The position numbers were made by a program, and so were the translations under genes. Shown in pieces: positions 40,489 to 49,901 of a stretch of 64,000 nucleotides of DNA; position 1 is the stretch's first letter; each line of letters starts with the position of its first letter. The stretch is from CAVUPF01 sp963777915 (lineage in GTDB: Bacteria > Actinomycetota > Thermoleophilia > Solirubrobacterales > 70-9). Where the stretch lies: contig CAVZSH010000005.1 in NCBI GenBank assembly GCA_963777915.1, positions 992,001 to 1,056,000 of the forward strand, read 5' to 3'. The notes beneath the pieces were generated by a model. That model made no database searches. It saw nothing but the letters and a program-made list of their open reading frames with translations, and was not told the origin of the DNA.

Positions 40489-41640
40489 ATGCGCGAGGAC
40501 GAGCGGGTGACCCCGCTGGAGCTGTTCTTCGACCTCGTCTTCGTGCTGGCGATCACACAGTGCACGGCACTGATGTCCCACGACCCGACCTGGCCCGGGC
40601 TGGCCCAGGGCCTACTGGTGCTGGGGATGCTTTGGTGGGCGTGGGTCGGCTACGCCTGGCTGACTAGCGTCGTTGACCCAGAGGAGGGCACCGTCCGGCT
40701 GATCATGTTCGGCGCGATGGCGGCGCTGCTGATCGTCTCGATCTGCGTGCCGGCGGCGTTCGGCAGCCTCGCCCTCGCCTTCGCTCTCCTCTACGGGGTG
40801 GTGCGCAGCGCACACATCGCTCTCTTCATGCTCGCCAGCCCCGAGGACGATGCACTGCGCCACTCGGTGCTTGGGCTCGCCGCCAGCACCGCAATCGCCG
40901 TCGTGCTGTTGGTCGCCGCCTCCTTCCTCAACGGCCTGCCCCAAGGCGCCCTGTGGGTGCTCGCCCTCTTTCTCGACATGGCCGGGCCCTACTTCTTCGG
41001 CTCGGAGGGCTGGAAGCTGGTCCCCGGCCACTTCGCCGAGCGCCACGGGCTGGTCGTGATAATCGCCCTCGGCGAGTCGATCGTCGCGATCGGGGTCGGC
41101 GCCGCCCACTCGCTCACCCTGGGGATCGGTGCCGCGGCCGTGCTCGGCGTCGCCCTCGTCGCGGCGATGTGGTGGGCCTACTTCGACGTGGTCGCGCTGG
41201 TCGCTGGGCGCCGGCTCGCCAGCACCGTGGAGGGCCGCGAGCGAAACGAGCTGGCCCGCGACTCCTATTCCTATATCCACCTGAGCATCGTCGCCGGGAT
41301 CGTGCTCGTCGCCCTCGGCCTGGAGACGACGATCGGCCACTTCAGCGCTCACCTGCGCACCGTCCCGGCCTTCGCTCTACTTGGCGGCCTCGCCATATAC
41401 CTGCTCGGCCACGTCGCCTTCCGCTATCGCCACGTGCGCACGATCAACCGGCAGCGCCTGCTACTCGCGATCGTGCTGCTGATCCTCGTCCCGGTCGCCA
41501 CCGAGACTCCCGCGCTGGCCACGATCGCGATCGCCAACCTGCTGATCTGGGCGATGATCGCCTACGAGACCCGCGGCTACGGCGAGGCTCGCGATCGGGT
41601 TCGCCACCAGGGTGAGGCGCCCCCCTTGGCTTCTTCTTGA
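40489..41640 (+). CDS. LtrA (low temperature requirement A) family membrane protein
   Basis: From the ATG at 40489 the protein has 383 residues and about ten or eleven membrane helices. The N-terminal signature VTPLELFFDLVFVLAITQ and the internal GPYFFGSEGWKLVPGHFAERHGLVVIIALGESIVAIG (with HxxERxGLxxIIxLGES) are those of the LtrA family, first linked to cold growth in Listeria and of unknown biochemical role. Divergent from the SDR gene and followed 42 bp later by an M42 peptidase gene on the same strand. Confidence 0.85.
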   Translation: MREDERVTPLELFFDLVFVLAITQCTALMSHDPTWPGLAQGLLVLGMLWWAWVGYAWLTSVVDPEEGTVRLIMFGAMAALLIVSICVPAAFGSLALAFALLYGVVRSAHIALFMLASPEDDALRHSVLGLAASTAIAVVLLVAASFLNGLPQGALWVLALFLDMAGPYFFGSEGWKLVPGHFAERHGLVVIIALGESIVAIGVGAAHSLTLGIGAAAVLGVALVAAMWWAYFDVVALVAGRRLASTVEGRERNELARDSYSYIHLSIVAGIVLVALGLETTIGHFSAHLRTVPAFALLGGLAIYLLGHVAFRYRHVRTINRQRLLLAIVLLILVPVATETPALATIAIANLLIWAMIAYETRGYGEARDRVRHQGEAPPLASS

Positions 41641-41682
41641 GCCTTGCTGCGGAGGCTTGTTCGACTCGACATACTGCGGGCC

Positions 41683-42732
41683 GTGACCGAGACTCCCGCG
41701 CTGCTTGACAGGCTGCTGCGCGCAGCCGCGCCCTCCGGATACGAGGAGCCAGCGACCGCGGTCTGGCGCGAGGCCGCCACCTTCGCTGAGCTGTCCACCG
41801 ATGGGCTCGGCTCCTCGATCGCCCGCCTCGGAGAGGCGGTGCCGCTGCTGGCGGTGGTCGGCCATATCGACGAGATCGGGCTTCTCATCACCCACATCGA
41901 CGAGAAGGGCTTCCTCTACTTCGCCCCGATTGGCGGCTGGGATCCGCAGATCCTGGTCGGACAGCGGGTTGAGGTACGCGGTAGGGGCGGGGTAGTGCCG
42001 GGTGCGGTCGGGCGCAAGCCGATTCACCTGCTCGATCCCGACCAGCGCAAGAAGGTGGTCGAGCTGAAGGGGCTGCACATCGATATCGGCGCCGCCGACC
42101 GCGACGCAGCAGCGGCTCTTGTGCGAGTGGGCGACCCGGTCGCGATCGCCGCGGAGCCGGTGCGCGTCGCGGGCGACCGGCTGGTCTCGCGCGCGATGGA
42201 CAACCGGCTCGGCGCTTACGTCGCGCTGGAGTCGCTGCGACGCTGCCAGGAGCGCGGCGGCCTCGCCGGGAGCTTCGCGGCTATCGCCGCGGTCCAGGAG
42301 GAGATCGGCCTGTTCGGTGCACGTACCGCGGCCTTCGAGGTGCAGCCGGACCTGGCGATTGCGGTCGATGTGACCCACGCCACCGACGCCCCGGGCGTCG
42401 ATGAGAAAGAGGTCGGCAGTCACCCGCTTGGCTCGGGACCTGCGATCGGCCGCGGCTCGACCCTCTCACCCAAGGTCTTTGAACTGCTGGTCGAGGCCGC
42501 CGCGGAGGCGGGAGTCGAGCATACGATCAGCGCCAGCGGACGCGGCACCAGCACCGACGCCGACGTGCTCCAGATCTCCCGCGCCGGCATCCCGACCGGC
42601 CTCGTGTCGATCCCCCTGCGCTATATGCACTCGCCGGTCGAGATGGTCGACCTCGCCGACGTCGAGGCAACTATCGAGCTGATCGCCGCTTTCGCCCTGC
42701 GGCTGCGCGAGGGCGTCGACCTCAGCCGCTGA
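41683..42732 (+). CDS. M42-family metallo-aminopeptidase
   Basis: About 349 residues from the GTG at 41683 (an in-frame TTG at 41644 is an alternative). The dinuclear-metal ligands of the M42/M28 clan can be followed: GHIDEIGL (His), SRAMDNRLGA (Asp), AAVQEEIGLFGA (catalytic Glu pair), AIAVDVTHATDAPG (Asp) and RYMHSPVEMVD (His). These enzymes form tetrahedral dodecamers that trim peptides from the N-terminus. It lies next to the ltrA-like gene, which may be chance. Confidence 0.88.
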   Translation: MTETPALLDRLLRAAAPSGYEEPATAVWREAATFAELSTDGLGSSIARLGEAVPLLAVVGHIDEIGLLITHIDEKGFLYFAPIGGWDPQILVGQRVEVRGRGGVVPGAVGRKPIHLLDPDQRKKVVELKGLHIDIGAADRDAAAALVRVGDPVAIAAEPVRVAGDRLVSRAMDNRLGAYVALESLRRCQERGGLAGSFAAIAAVQEEIGLFGARTAAFEVQPDLAIAVDVTHATDAPGVDEKEVGSHPLGSGPAIGRGSTLSPKVFELLVEAAAEAGVEHTISASGRGTSTDADVLQISRAGIPTGLVSIPLRYMHSPVEMVDLADVEATIELIAAFALRLREGVDLSR

Positions 42733-43834
42733 GCGCGACGGCGCCGCTGCCGTCGAGGACAACGGTGTCGCGACCCTCCGCCTTGGCGGCGTAGAGCGCC
42801 GCGTCGGAACGAGCGACAAGGTCGTCGGTGTCTACCGTCTCGGGGCGGGAGACCGCCACTCCGATGCTGATCGTTATCCCCACCCCAACTGGTCGGCGCT
42901 CGCGAACCCGTTTCCGCAGCCGCTCGGCGACCTCCAGGGCGTCCTCGCGATCGGCGCCCGGCAGGACGACGAGGATCTCCTCGCCACCGACCCTGTAGAT
43001 CGAGTCGCCGGCGCGCAGCGCCGCTCGCATCACGTAGGCGACGTCTTGAAGGACGGCGTCTCCCGCGGCATGGCCAAGCTGGTCATTAACCCGCTTGAAG
43101 TGGTCGAGGTCGCAGAGCAGCAGGGCATGTGAGAGGCCCCCCTCCGCGTCGCAGGGCTGACCGTCGAGCTCGGCAAGGCGCTGCTCCAGCGCATTGCGGT
43201 TAAAGAGGCCGGTAAGCGGGTCGAGGGTGGAGCGGCGGCGGTGGGCACGGTCGGACTCGACCAGCGCCCCGGAGAGAATGACGGTGCTGAGGATCAGCGC
43301 CGCGGTGGCGATCAGGGTCTCGCTGTGGTGGGCGGCGGCGACTGGGTCCACGACGACGCCACTGAGCAGGAAGAGCAGGAGGATGTAGACCGTCCCGACG
43401 ACCATCCCCCAAGGGTCGAAACGGACGCCGAGGGTGACAGCGGGCAGCGCGAACCACATCAGCGCCGGACTGGTGGGGCCTCCGGTGGCGATCACGGCAA
43501 CGGCGAGAAGCAGTGGTAGGGCACCCCAGGCCCCTGCGACCCACAGCCATGGGCGCCTGCTGGCGCGCATGAACCGATCGGTGACGGCGAAGCCACAGAA
43601 ACCGACGGCGAGCGGCGCCATCCACCACCACCCCACCTTCGGCCCAACCGAGGCCAGTGCCAGGGCGAGGATCAAAAAGCAGGCGGTGCGGTATCGACGG
43701 ACCCGGCGCTCCATGTCCAGGAGGCGCTCGCGGCGCGCCTCCTGGCGGAACCCTGCGAGCGACTCGGCCGGCTGGTCAAGGCCGCCGTCGGCCGCGGCCG
43801 AGGTGGCCGCGAGGGAACTGATCGAGAAGTCCAC
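42722..43834 (-). CDS. Membrane-anchored GGDEF diguanylate cyclase
   Basis: A 370-residue protein. The first 190 residues hold about five or six membrane helices of no named sensor type; the C-terminal domain is GGDEF: DPLTGLFNRNALEQRL, LLCDLDHFKRVNDQLGHAAGDAVL, and the active site RVGGEEILVVLPGADR with GGEE in place of GGDE, a common functional form. An RxxD product-inhibition site (RAGD) sits five residues before it. It should make c-di-GMP at the membrane. Convergent with, and overlapping by 11 bp, the M42 peptidase gene. Confidence 0.88.
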   Translation of the reverse strand: MDFSISSLAATSAAADGGLDQPAESLAGFRQEARRERLLDMERRVRRYRTACFLILALALASVGPKVGWWWMAPLAVGFCGFAVTDRFMRASRRPWLWVAGAWGALPLLLAVAVIATGGPTSPALMWFALPAVTLGVRFDPWGMVVGTVYILLLFLLSGVVVDPVAAAHHSETLIATAALILSTVILSGALVESDRAHRRRSTLDPLTGLFNRNALEQRLAELDGQPCDAEGGLSHALLLCDLDHFKRVNDQLGHAAGDAVLQDVAYVMRAALRAGDSIYRVGGEEILVVLPGADREDALEVAERLRKRVRERRPVGVGITISIGVAVSRPETVDTDDLVARSDAALYAAKAEGRDTVVLDGSGAVALSG

Positions 43835-43894
43835 GAAACAGCCATCGACCCACCGCCCAGAAGGGCTTAGGTCTGCAGCGACTGCGCCAAACGT

Positions 43895-44956
43895 CTATTC
43901 GACCAGCTGAAGTTCTTTGGACAGGCCGCTGAGGTTGCGATACCCCTCCTCGGTGACGATGACCAGGTCCTCGATTCGCACCCCGAACCGGCCGGGCAGG
44001 TAGACCCCGGGCTCTATCGTCACCACCTCGCCGGCCTCGAGCACATCCTGGGAGCGCTGCGAGACGCGGGGTGCCTCGTGCACCTCGAGCCCGACGCCGT
44101 GACCCAGCCCGTGGCCGAAGCGCTCGCCGTGGCCGGCGGCCTCGATGACCTTGCGCGCGAAGGCGTCGACCTCCTCGCCTCCGGCGCCGGCGGCCACCGC
44201 GCCGAGCGCCGCAGCCTGGGCCTCGCGCACGATCTCATAGACTTTGCGAGCCTCCTCGCCGGGCTCGCCGGTAGCGAAGGTGCGGGTGCCGTCGGAGCAG
44301 TAGCCGTCGAGCTCGGCCCCCATGTCGAAGACGACAAGCTCGCCGCGGCCGATCTCGCGCTCACCCGGCTCGGCATGAGGGAGGGCGCCATTGGGGCCGG
44401 CGGCGACGATCGCCGGGAAGGATGGGTCGGCCCCCAGCTCGCGGATCCGCGCTTCGGCGGCGCGAGCGACATCGCGCTCGGTGCGGCCGGCGAAACCGCG
44501 CTCCAGGCTCCAGCGCCAGATGTCGTCGGCCAACTCGGCCGCGGCGGCGATCGAGGTCAGCTCGCCGGCGTCCTTGACCTGCCGCAGCCTCTCCACCATG
44601 CCACCGGCGGCGACCGGCTCGACGCCTTCGGCGAGCTTCTCGCTGAGGCGCTCCAGCGTGCGGACCGAGACGTGGTCGTCCTCAAAGCCGGTCCGGCCGC
44701 GCAGGTGCTCGGCGATCCCTGCCAGCCAATCGCTATCGATCGTGAGGACATCCCAGCCCTCGACCTCGGCGATGGCGCGCTCGCTGTAGCGGAAGTCGGT
44801 AAGAAAGAGACGGATTCCCTCGCCGCAGATGCAGGCCCCGTTGGTGCCGCCGAACCCGGTCAGGTAGCGAACGTTGACGAGATCGGTGACCAGAATCCGG
44901 TCAAGCTCGCGCTCGGCAAGCAGGGCAGCGAGGCGGTCACCGCGTCCGCGCATCAA
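43895..44956 (-). CDS. pepP: Xaa-Pro aminopeptidase (M24B)
   Basis: A 353-residue creatinase-fold peptidase. The metal site reads VVFDMGAELDGYCSDGTRTFATG (two Asp ligands), GHGLGHGVGLEVHEAPRVS (His), EAGEVVTIEPGVYLPG (Glu) and VRIEDLVIVTEEG (Glu). The N-terminal domain (residues 1-125) is the usual creatinase-N. It removes residues preceding proline. The gene is coupled to aroQ by ATGA. In related genomes pepP is followed directly by efp; here efp lies 15 kb further on, past island B and four other genes. Confidence 0.9.
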   Translation of the reverse strand: MMRGRGDRLAALLAERELDRILVTDLVNVRYLTGFGGTNGACICGEGIRLFLTDFRYSERAIAEVEGWDVLTIDSDWLAGIAEHLRGRTGFEDDHVSVRTLERLSEKLAEGVEPVAAGGMVERLRQVKDAGELTSIAAAAELADDIWRWSLERGFAGRTERDVARAAEARIRELGADPSFPAIVAAGPNGALPHAEPGEREIGRGELVVFDMGAELDGYCSDGTRTFATGEPGEEARKVYEIVREAQAAALGAVAAGAGGEEVDAFARKVIEAAGHGERFGHGLGHGVGLEVHEAPRVSQRSQDVLEAGEVVTIEPGVYLPGRFGVRIEDLVIVTEEGYRNLSGLSKELQLVE

Positions 44957-45411
44957 TCCCCGCCCGCGCCGAGCTGGCGGGAGAGCAGGGCGAGCGCCTC
45001 ACGGTAGCCGTCGGCGCCCTTGCCTGAGACCTTCGCCAAGACCAAGCCGTCGAAGACCGACACTTTACGCCAGTCCTCGCGAGAATCGACGTCGGAGAGA
45101 TGGACCTCGACCGCGGGAAGACCGGCGACCTCCAGCGCGTCGGCGATCGCTCGGCTGTAGTGGGTCCAGGCACCGGCGTTGACCAGTGCCGCGTCGGCGG
45201 TGTCGGGCAGCCGGTGCAGGTATTCGACGAACGCGCCCTCGGCATTGGTCTGAAAGAAGATCGTATCCAGGCCGACCTCGCGGCCCCAGTTCTGGATCTT
45301 CGTCTCCAGTTTGCTGAGCGAGAGGCCGCCATAGATCGCCGGGTCCCGGCGGTCGAGAATGTCGAAGTTGACGCCGTGAAGCACCGCGACGCGGTTGTGG
45401 GCGGTGGTCAC
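44953..45411 (-). CDS. aroQ: 3-dehydroquinate dehydratase, type II
   Basis: A 152-residue enzyme of the shikimate pathway removing water from 3-dehydroquinate. Landmarks are RDPAIYGGLSL (active-site Tyr loop), FFQTNAEGAFVEYLH, LVNAGAWTHYSRAIADAL and VEVHLSDVDSREDWRKVS. The N-terminal motif is LHGVNFDILDRRDP, deviating from the common LHGPNLNLLGxREP, and NPGAYTHTS is NAGAWTHYS; the catalytic Tyr and His are kept, so I expect activity, with some sequence drift typical of this lineage. Coupled at both ends (overlaps pepP and aroKB). Confidence 0.9.
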   Translation of the reverse strand: MTTAHNRVAVLHGVNFDILDRRDPAIYGGLSLSKLETKIQNWGREVGLDTIFFQTNAEGAFVEYLHRLPDTADAALVNAGAWTHYSRAIADALEVAGLPAVEVHLSDVDSREDWRKVSVFDGLVLAKVSGKGADGYREALALLSRQLGAGGD

Positions 45412-46943
45412 CGGCGCAGCTCCTCCACGGCCTCGCGGACCCTACTCGGATCGACGAACTGTCCCACGCGGGGGTCACCGGGCTCCGGGAGCAGGACGAA
45501 GCCGACCCCCGCGGCGGTGCGCTTCTTGTCGCGCTGGAGAGCGTCGAGGACGGCCTCGACATCGACTTCGGGGGCGAGGGAGACGGGGAGACCGTTGCGG
45601 CGGAGGGTCGCCTCGACCTCGTCGTGGAGCGCCGGCGCCTCAGAGAGTCGGAGCGCCGCCAGAAGGCCGAAGCCGACCGCCTCCCCGTGTCGATAGCGAG
45701 CGTAGCCGCTCGCCGCCTCGATCGCGTGTCCGACCGTGTGACCGAGGTTGAGGACGGCACGCAGGCCGGCATCGCGCTCGTCCTCGGCAACCACCTCGCA
45801 CTTGTAGCGGGCGCAGGCGAAGATGACCTCGTCGAGGTCGGTGGGATCGATCGCCACGATGCTCCGCACCCGCTCCCAGAGAGTGCCGCCGGCCAGCAAC
45901 CCCGTCTTTAGCACCTCGACGAACCCTGCCGCCAGCTCCTCGCGTGGCAGCGTCACCAGCACCCCGGTATCAGCGAGCACCGCGGCGGGAAGGTGGTAGG
46001 CGCCGGCGTAGTTCTTGCCCTCGGGCAAGTCCACTCCTGTCTTGCCACCGTAAGCGGAGTCGACCTGCGCGACCAGAGTGGTTGGGACCTGGACAACCGC
46101 AACGCCACGCTGGTAGGTGTGGGCGCAGAAGCCGGCGAGGTCGCCGACCACGCCGCCGCCGAGGGCGACGACGTGGTCCTCGCGGGTCATTCCGGCCCGA
46201 GCCAGATCGCGCAGCACTCGCTCGGCCTCGGCCATAGTCTTTGACCGCTCGCCAGGAACAACCTCAATTCGGGCGGCGAGCGGCTCGACCCGCTCGGCGT
46301 AGAGGCCCGCCACGGTGGCGTCGGTGACGCAGAAGCGGCGGCTCTCAAGGGGCCACCAGCCGGCCCCCAACAGGCCAGAACCGACGAGGACCGGGTATTC
46401 ACCCGAGGCGCTGGACGCCCAGAGCATCCGGGTCCCCGACGGCAGCTCGGCGAGTGCCCGGATCGATGGCAGGGCACGATCGACAATCTCGGGATCGCCC
46501 ATCGGCAGCACAGCATCGGCGAGCTCTTCATAGAGCGGCGCCCGCACAGCCAGCAAGCGCGCAACGTCCTCGGCGCTGCGGGCGAGGGGCCGGTCGGTGT
46601 GGGCAATTCTCCGCCATGCCTCCTCGGGATCGATCTGCAGCCAGACGACGACGTGGCGGGAGAGCGCCTCGCGCACCCGCTCGGAGAGGACACTTCCACC
46701 GCCGAGCGCGATTGCGCCGCCGTCGGCACCCTCAAGCAGCGAGCCGACGACCTCCGCCTCGCGAGTGCGAAACGCCTCCTCGCCGTCGCGCTCGAAGGCC
46801 GCCGCAATCGGCAGCCCTAGCTCGCGCTCCATCAGCCCATCGACCTCGGTAGTCGCAAGCCCGGCCTCGCGGGCGACCTCCAGCGCAAGCGACTTGCCGG
46901 CGCCCATGAAGCCAATGAAGACGATAGCGGGGCGGTTAGCCAC
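45408..46943 (-). CDS. aroKB: Shikimate kinase-3-dehydroquinate synthase fusion
   Basis: A two-domain shikimate-pathway protein of about 511 residues. Residues 1-160 are shikimate kinase (FIGFMGAGKSLALEVAREAG with Walker A, EVDGLMERELGLPI, AIALGGGSVLSERVR). Residues about 165-511 are 3-dehydroquinate synthase (PGERSKTMAEAERVLRDL, VVALGGGVVGDLAGFCAHTYQRGVAVVQVPTTLVAQVDSAYGGKTGVDLPEGKNYAGAYHLPAAV, and NLGHTVGHAIE). The two steps are not consecutive in the pathway. Start at GTG 46943 overlaps the aroC stop; an ATG at 46964 is also possible. Confidence 0.92.
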   Translation of the reverse strand: MANRPAIVFIGFMGAGKSLALEVAREAGLATTEVDGLMERELGLPIAAAFERDGEEAFRTREAEVVGSLLEGADGGAIALGGGSVLSERVREALSRHVVVWLQIDPEEAWRRIAHTDRPLARSAEDVARLLAVRAPLYEELADAVLPMGDPEIVDRALPSIRALAELPSGTRMLWASSASGEYPVLVGSGLLGAGWWPLESRRFCVTDATVAGLYAERVEPLAARIEVVPGERSKTMAEAERVLRDLARAGMTREDHVVALGGGVVGDLAGFCAHTYQRGVAVVQVPTTLVAQVDSAYGGKTGVDLPEGKNYAGAYHLPAAVLADTGVLVTLPREELAAGFVEVLKTGLLAGGTLWERVRSIVAIDPTDLDEVIFACARYKCEVVAEDERDAGLRAVLNLGHTVGHAIEAASGYARYRHGEAVGFGLLAALRLSEAPALHDEVEATLRRNGLPVSLAPEVDVEAVLDALQRDKKRTAAGVGFVLLPEPGDPRVGQFVDPSRVREAVEELRR

Positions 46944-48102
46944 GCCAGTCGATGCGCTTCTCATAGGCGTCGACCGCCGCCAGCACGTCGTCGATGTGGT
47001 CGCCGCCGAACTTCTCGCGGTAGCAGCGGGCCAGGGTGAGACAGACCATCGCCTCGGCGACGACCGCCGCGGCGGGGACGACGGTCGAGTCGGTGCGCTC
47101 GCGCAGAGCCTGTGCCGGCTCGCCGGTCTCGGTGTCGACCGAGCGCAGCGGCTTGGTTAGGGTGGAGATCGGCTTGATCGCCGCCCGCACCGAGAGTGGC
47201 TGGCCGTTGGTCATCCCACCCTCGAGCCCGCCGGCGTGATTGGTCTCGCGGTGATAGCCGCGCTGCGGCGAGAAGAAGATCTCGTCCTGCGCCTCCGAGC
47301 CGGGTCGCCCGGCGACGTCCCAAGCTTCCCCGATCGCCACCCCCTTCACAGACTGAATCGAAGCAACCGCACCGGCGAGCCGACCGTCGAGGCGCTCCTC
47401 CCAGGAGACATGGGAGCCGAGCCCGGGGACGAGGCCGAAGGCGCGTACCTCGAAGCTGCCGCCGAGGCTCTCGTTCGCCTTGCGCAGGCGGTTGATCTCC
47501 TCGACCATCGCCGCGCTCGCCTCGGAGTCGAGGCAGCGCACCGGGTCCTCGTCGACCTCCGCGAAGTCCTCCGGGCCGAGGTCGGGGCGCTCGGAAGCCC
47601 TCACCGACGCGATCTGGGTGACGTGGCTGTGAACGCTGACGCCAAGCGCGGCGAGGAGGCCGCGAGCGAGCGAGCCGGCGGCAACGCGGGCGGCGGTCTC
47701 GCGCGCGCTCGCTCGCTCCAGCACGTTGCGGATATCGCTGTGGCCGTACTTCTGAGCGCCGACCAGGTCGGCGTGCCCGGGCCGCGGTAGGTGAACCTCG
47801 TCGACCTCGGCCTCGACCGGCCAGGGGTTCATCCGCTCCTCCCAATTGGCGTAGTCGCGGTTGGCGACAAGGACGGCAATCGGGCTGCCGAGGGTGCGGC
47901 CGTGGCGGACCCCGGAGCGGACCTCAACCGCGTCGGCCTCGATCTTCATCCGCCCGCCACGCCCGTGGCCGAGCTGGCGGCGCGCCATATCGCGGTCGAG
48001 CGTATCGCGGTCGAGTGCGAGTCCCGCGGGCATGCCCTCGACGATCGCGACCAGCCCCGGGCCGTGCGACTCTCCCGCCGTTGTGAACCTGAAGCCGCTC
48101 AT
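46936..48102 (-). CDS. aroC: Chorismate synthase
   Basis: A 388-residue FMN-dependent enzyme making chorismate from EPSP, the last shikimate-pathway step. It has the three family signatures: GESHGPGLVAIVEGMPAGL near the N-terminus, RPGHADLVGAQKYGHSDIRNVLERASARETAARVAAG, and RTDSTVVPAAAVVAEAM near the C-terminus. Length is normal. It is 36 bp downstream of aroE and overlaps the aroKB fusion gene, so it belongs to the aro run. Confidence 0.96.
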   Translation of the reverse strand: MSGFRFTTAGESHGPGLVAIVEGMPAGLALDRDTLDRDMARRQLGHGRGGRMKIEADAVEVRSGVRHGRTLGSPIAVLVANRDYANWEERMNPWPVEAEVDEVHLPRPGHADLVGAQKYGHSDIRNVLERASARETAARVAAGSLARGLLAALGVSVHSHVTQIASVRASERPDLGPEDFAEVDEDPVRCLDSEASAAMVEEINRLRKANESLGGSFEVRAFGLVPGLGSHVSWEERLDGRLAGAVASIQSVKGVAIGEAWDVAGRPGSEAQDEIFFSPQRGYHRETNHAGGLEGGMTNGQPLSVRAAIKPISTLTKPLRSVDTETGEPAQALRERTDSTVVPAAAVVAEAMVCLTLARCYREKFGGDHIDDVLAAVDAYEKRIDWRG

Positions 48103-48138
48103 CTGCGTGCCTAGGCTATCGGCGCGGCGGGCACGACC

Positions 48139-48930
48139 TCAGCCGCGGGCAGCGGCGCGCATCGCGTCGAGGGGCGCCTCGCGGCCCGTCCAGATGCGAA
48201 AGGAGAGCGCACCCTGTTGGACGAGGATCTCTATCCCGTCTACGACCGTCGCCCCGGCGGCCCCGGCGGCCCCCAGTAGGCGGGTCGGCTCGGCCCCGTA
48301 AACCATGTCGACTACGGTCTGGGCGGCTGCGAAGCCCCCGGCCGCAAGCGGCAGCTCCTCGAAGGGGTCCTCCCCGCCCAGGCCGACCACGGTCGTGTTA
48401 ACGATCAGCTCATAATTACTTTGGGCGGGATCGGCCACCGGCAGCCCTCCCAGTTCTTCGCAGAGGTGGCGGGAGCGCAGCTCCGTGCGGTTCCAGACCT
48501 CGACCTCGGCGCCCTCCCGGACCAGGGCCCAGACAACCGCCCGCCCGGCCCCTCCGGCGCCAAGCACCAACGCTCGGCGCCCGGCCGGGGAGGCCGGCAG
48601 CGCCCTCAGCAGCCCCTCCGCGTCGGTGTTCTCAGCGCGAATCTCACCGCTGGCGAAGACCAGCGTGTTGGCAGCCCCAATCTCGCGAGCCACTCCGGAA
48701 AGCTCGTCGGCGAGCGCCAGCGCTGCGCCCTTGTGGGGGACAGTGATGTTGGCTCCGGCGAAGCCCTCGTTCGGCATCGCCCGCACCCGCTCCTCGAAAC
48801 GGTCGGGAGCGACCTCGATCGCCTCATAGCTCCACTCCACATCTATCCCCAACGCCGCCAGCGCCGCATTGTGGATCGCGGGGGAGCGCGAGTGGCCGAC
48901 CGGGTAGCCGAGGACGGCGAGGCGCGGCAC
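48139..48930 (-). CDS. aroE: Shikimate dehydrogenase
   Basis: A 263-residue NADPH enzyme reducing 3-dehydroshikimate. The substrate-binding motif is VLGYPVGHSRSPAIHN, followed by GANITVPHKGAALALADE with the catalytic Lys, the glycine-rich VLGAGGAGRAVVWAL for the cofactor, and NTTVVGLGGEDPFEELPL / VVDMVYGAEPTRLL near the end. All expected elements are present. Two bases separate it from mltG. Confidence 0.94.
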   Translation of the reverse strand: MPRLAVLGYPVGHSRSPAIHNAALAALGIDVEWSYEAIEVAPDRFEERVRAMPNEGFAGANITVPHKGAALALADELSGVAREIGAANTLVFASGEIRAENTDAEGLLRALPASPAGRRALVLGAGGAGRAVVWALVREGAEVEVWNRTELRSRHLCEELGGLPVADPAQSNYELIVNTTVVGLGGEDPFEELPLAAGGFAAAQTVVDMVYGAEPTRLLGAAGAAGATVVDGIEILVQQGALSFRIWTGREAPLDAMRAAARG

Positions 48931-48932
48931 GG

Positions 48933-49901
48933 CTATTCGGGACAGGTGGTCGGGGAGTTGCCGCCAGCCGCAGCGCGGGCCGCGTTGTAGCGTTCGACAT
49001 TGCGCTGGAACTGCGCGTAGGAGGCGGAGAAGGCGAGCTTGCCGCAGGTTCCCGGCTTGTTCACGTAGTAGAGGTAGTCGACCTTGGCCGGGTGGGCGGC
49101 CGCTTCGATCGAGGCGAGGCCGGGGCTGTCGATCGGCCCCGGCGGCAGGCCGGTGTGGAGCCTGGTGTTGTATGGCGAGTGGGTCGCCAATTCAGATTCG
49201 GTCAGCGGCCGCGTGTAGTTACCGGTCGCGAAGCGAATCGTCGAGTCGATGCCCAGCGGTATCCCCTCGCGGAGGCGGTTGTAGATCACCGCAGCGACCA
49301 GTTTGCGGTCCCCCGGCACTTGAGCCTCTCGCTCGATCATCGAGGCGATCGTCACCACGTCATAGAGGGTGAGGTTCTTGGAGCGTGCATAGCGCATGTC
49401 GACGCCCTTGATCCGCCGCTTGAAGTCCTCGAGCTGGAGCTGAACGAGTTCGGAGACGGGAGCATGCCGCCTCAGATCGAATGTGTCGGGAAAGAGGAAG
49501 CCCTCGAGGCTGCGGGGGTCAGCGCCGCCGTAGCGGGCCGGATCGAGATCGGGGGAGCGCACGCTCGCTGCCATGTAGCTGCCTCGCAACCCGTCCTCTT
49601 TGACCAACTGGGCGGCCTGAGGTCGGCTGTAGCCCTCGGGAATCGTCACCGTGCCCACCGCCTGGACGACCGGGGCGGGAGAGGAGCGGCTGAAGTGACG
49701 ATAGAGCGCCAGGCCGACTCCCACGACTGCGAGGGAGACCGCGCCGATCGCGATGACGGCAAGGACCCAGCGCCTTCGGTTTCGTCCACGATCGGAAGGG
49801 CGACGGTGTCTCTGGCGCTCCCGCCTACGAAGCTCCCGCGCGGTGGCTTCGTTGTCGTCGGAGTCGGCAGGGGGGCTCTCAAAGAGCCAGTCCTCAGTCA
49901 T
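48933..49901 (-). CDS. mltG: Endolytic transglycosylase MltG
   Basis: A 322-residue membrane-anchored enzyme. A charged cytoplasmic N-terminus of about 44 residues precedes one membrane helix (WVLAVIAIGAVSLAVVGVGLALY, about 45-67), then the extracytoplasmic YceG-like domain: LEGFLFPDTFDL, VVTIASMIEREAQVPGDRKLVAAVIYNRL with the catalytic Glu (about 190), LGIDSTIRFATG, and SPYNTRLHTGLPPGPIDSPGLASI. It cleaves nascent glycan strands and helps terminate peptidoglycan synthesis. It overlaps ruvX by 8 bp. Confidence 0.93.
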   Translation of the reverse strand: MTEDWLFESPPADSDDNEATARELRRRERQRHRRPSDRGRNRRRWVLAVIAIGAVSLAVVGVGLALYRHFSRSSPAPVVQAVGTVTIPEGYSRPQAAQLVKEDGLRGSYMAASVRSPDLDPARYGGADPRSLEGFLFPDTFDLRRHAPVSELVQLQLEDFKRRIKGVDMRYARSKNLTLYDVVTIASMIEREAQVPGDRKLVAAVIYNRLREGIPLGIDSTIRFATGNYTRPLTESELATHSPYNTRLHTGLPPGPIDSPGLASIEAAAHPAKVDYLYYVNKPGTCGKLAFSASYAQFQRNVERYNAARAAAGGNSPTTCPE

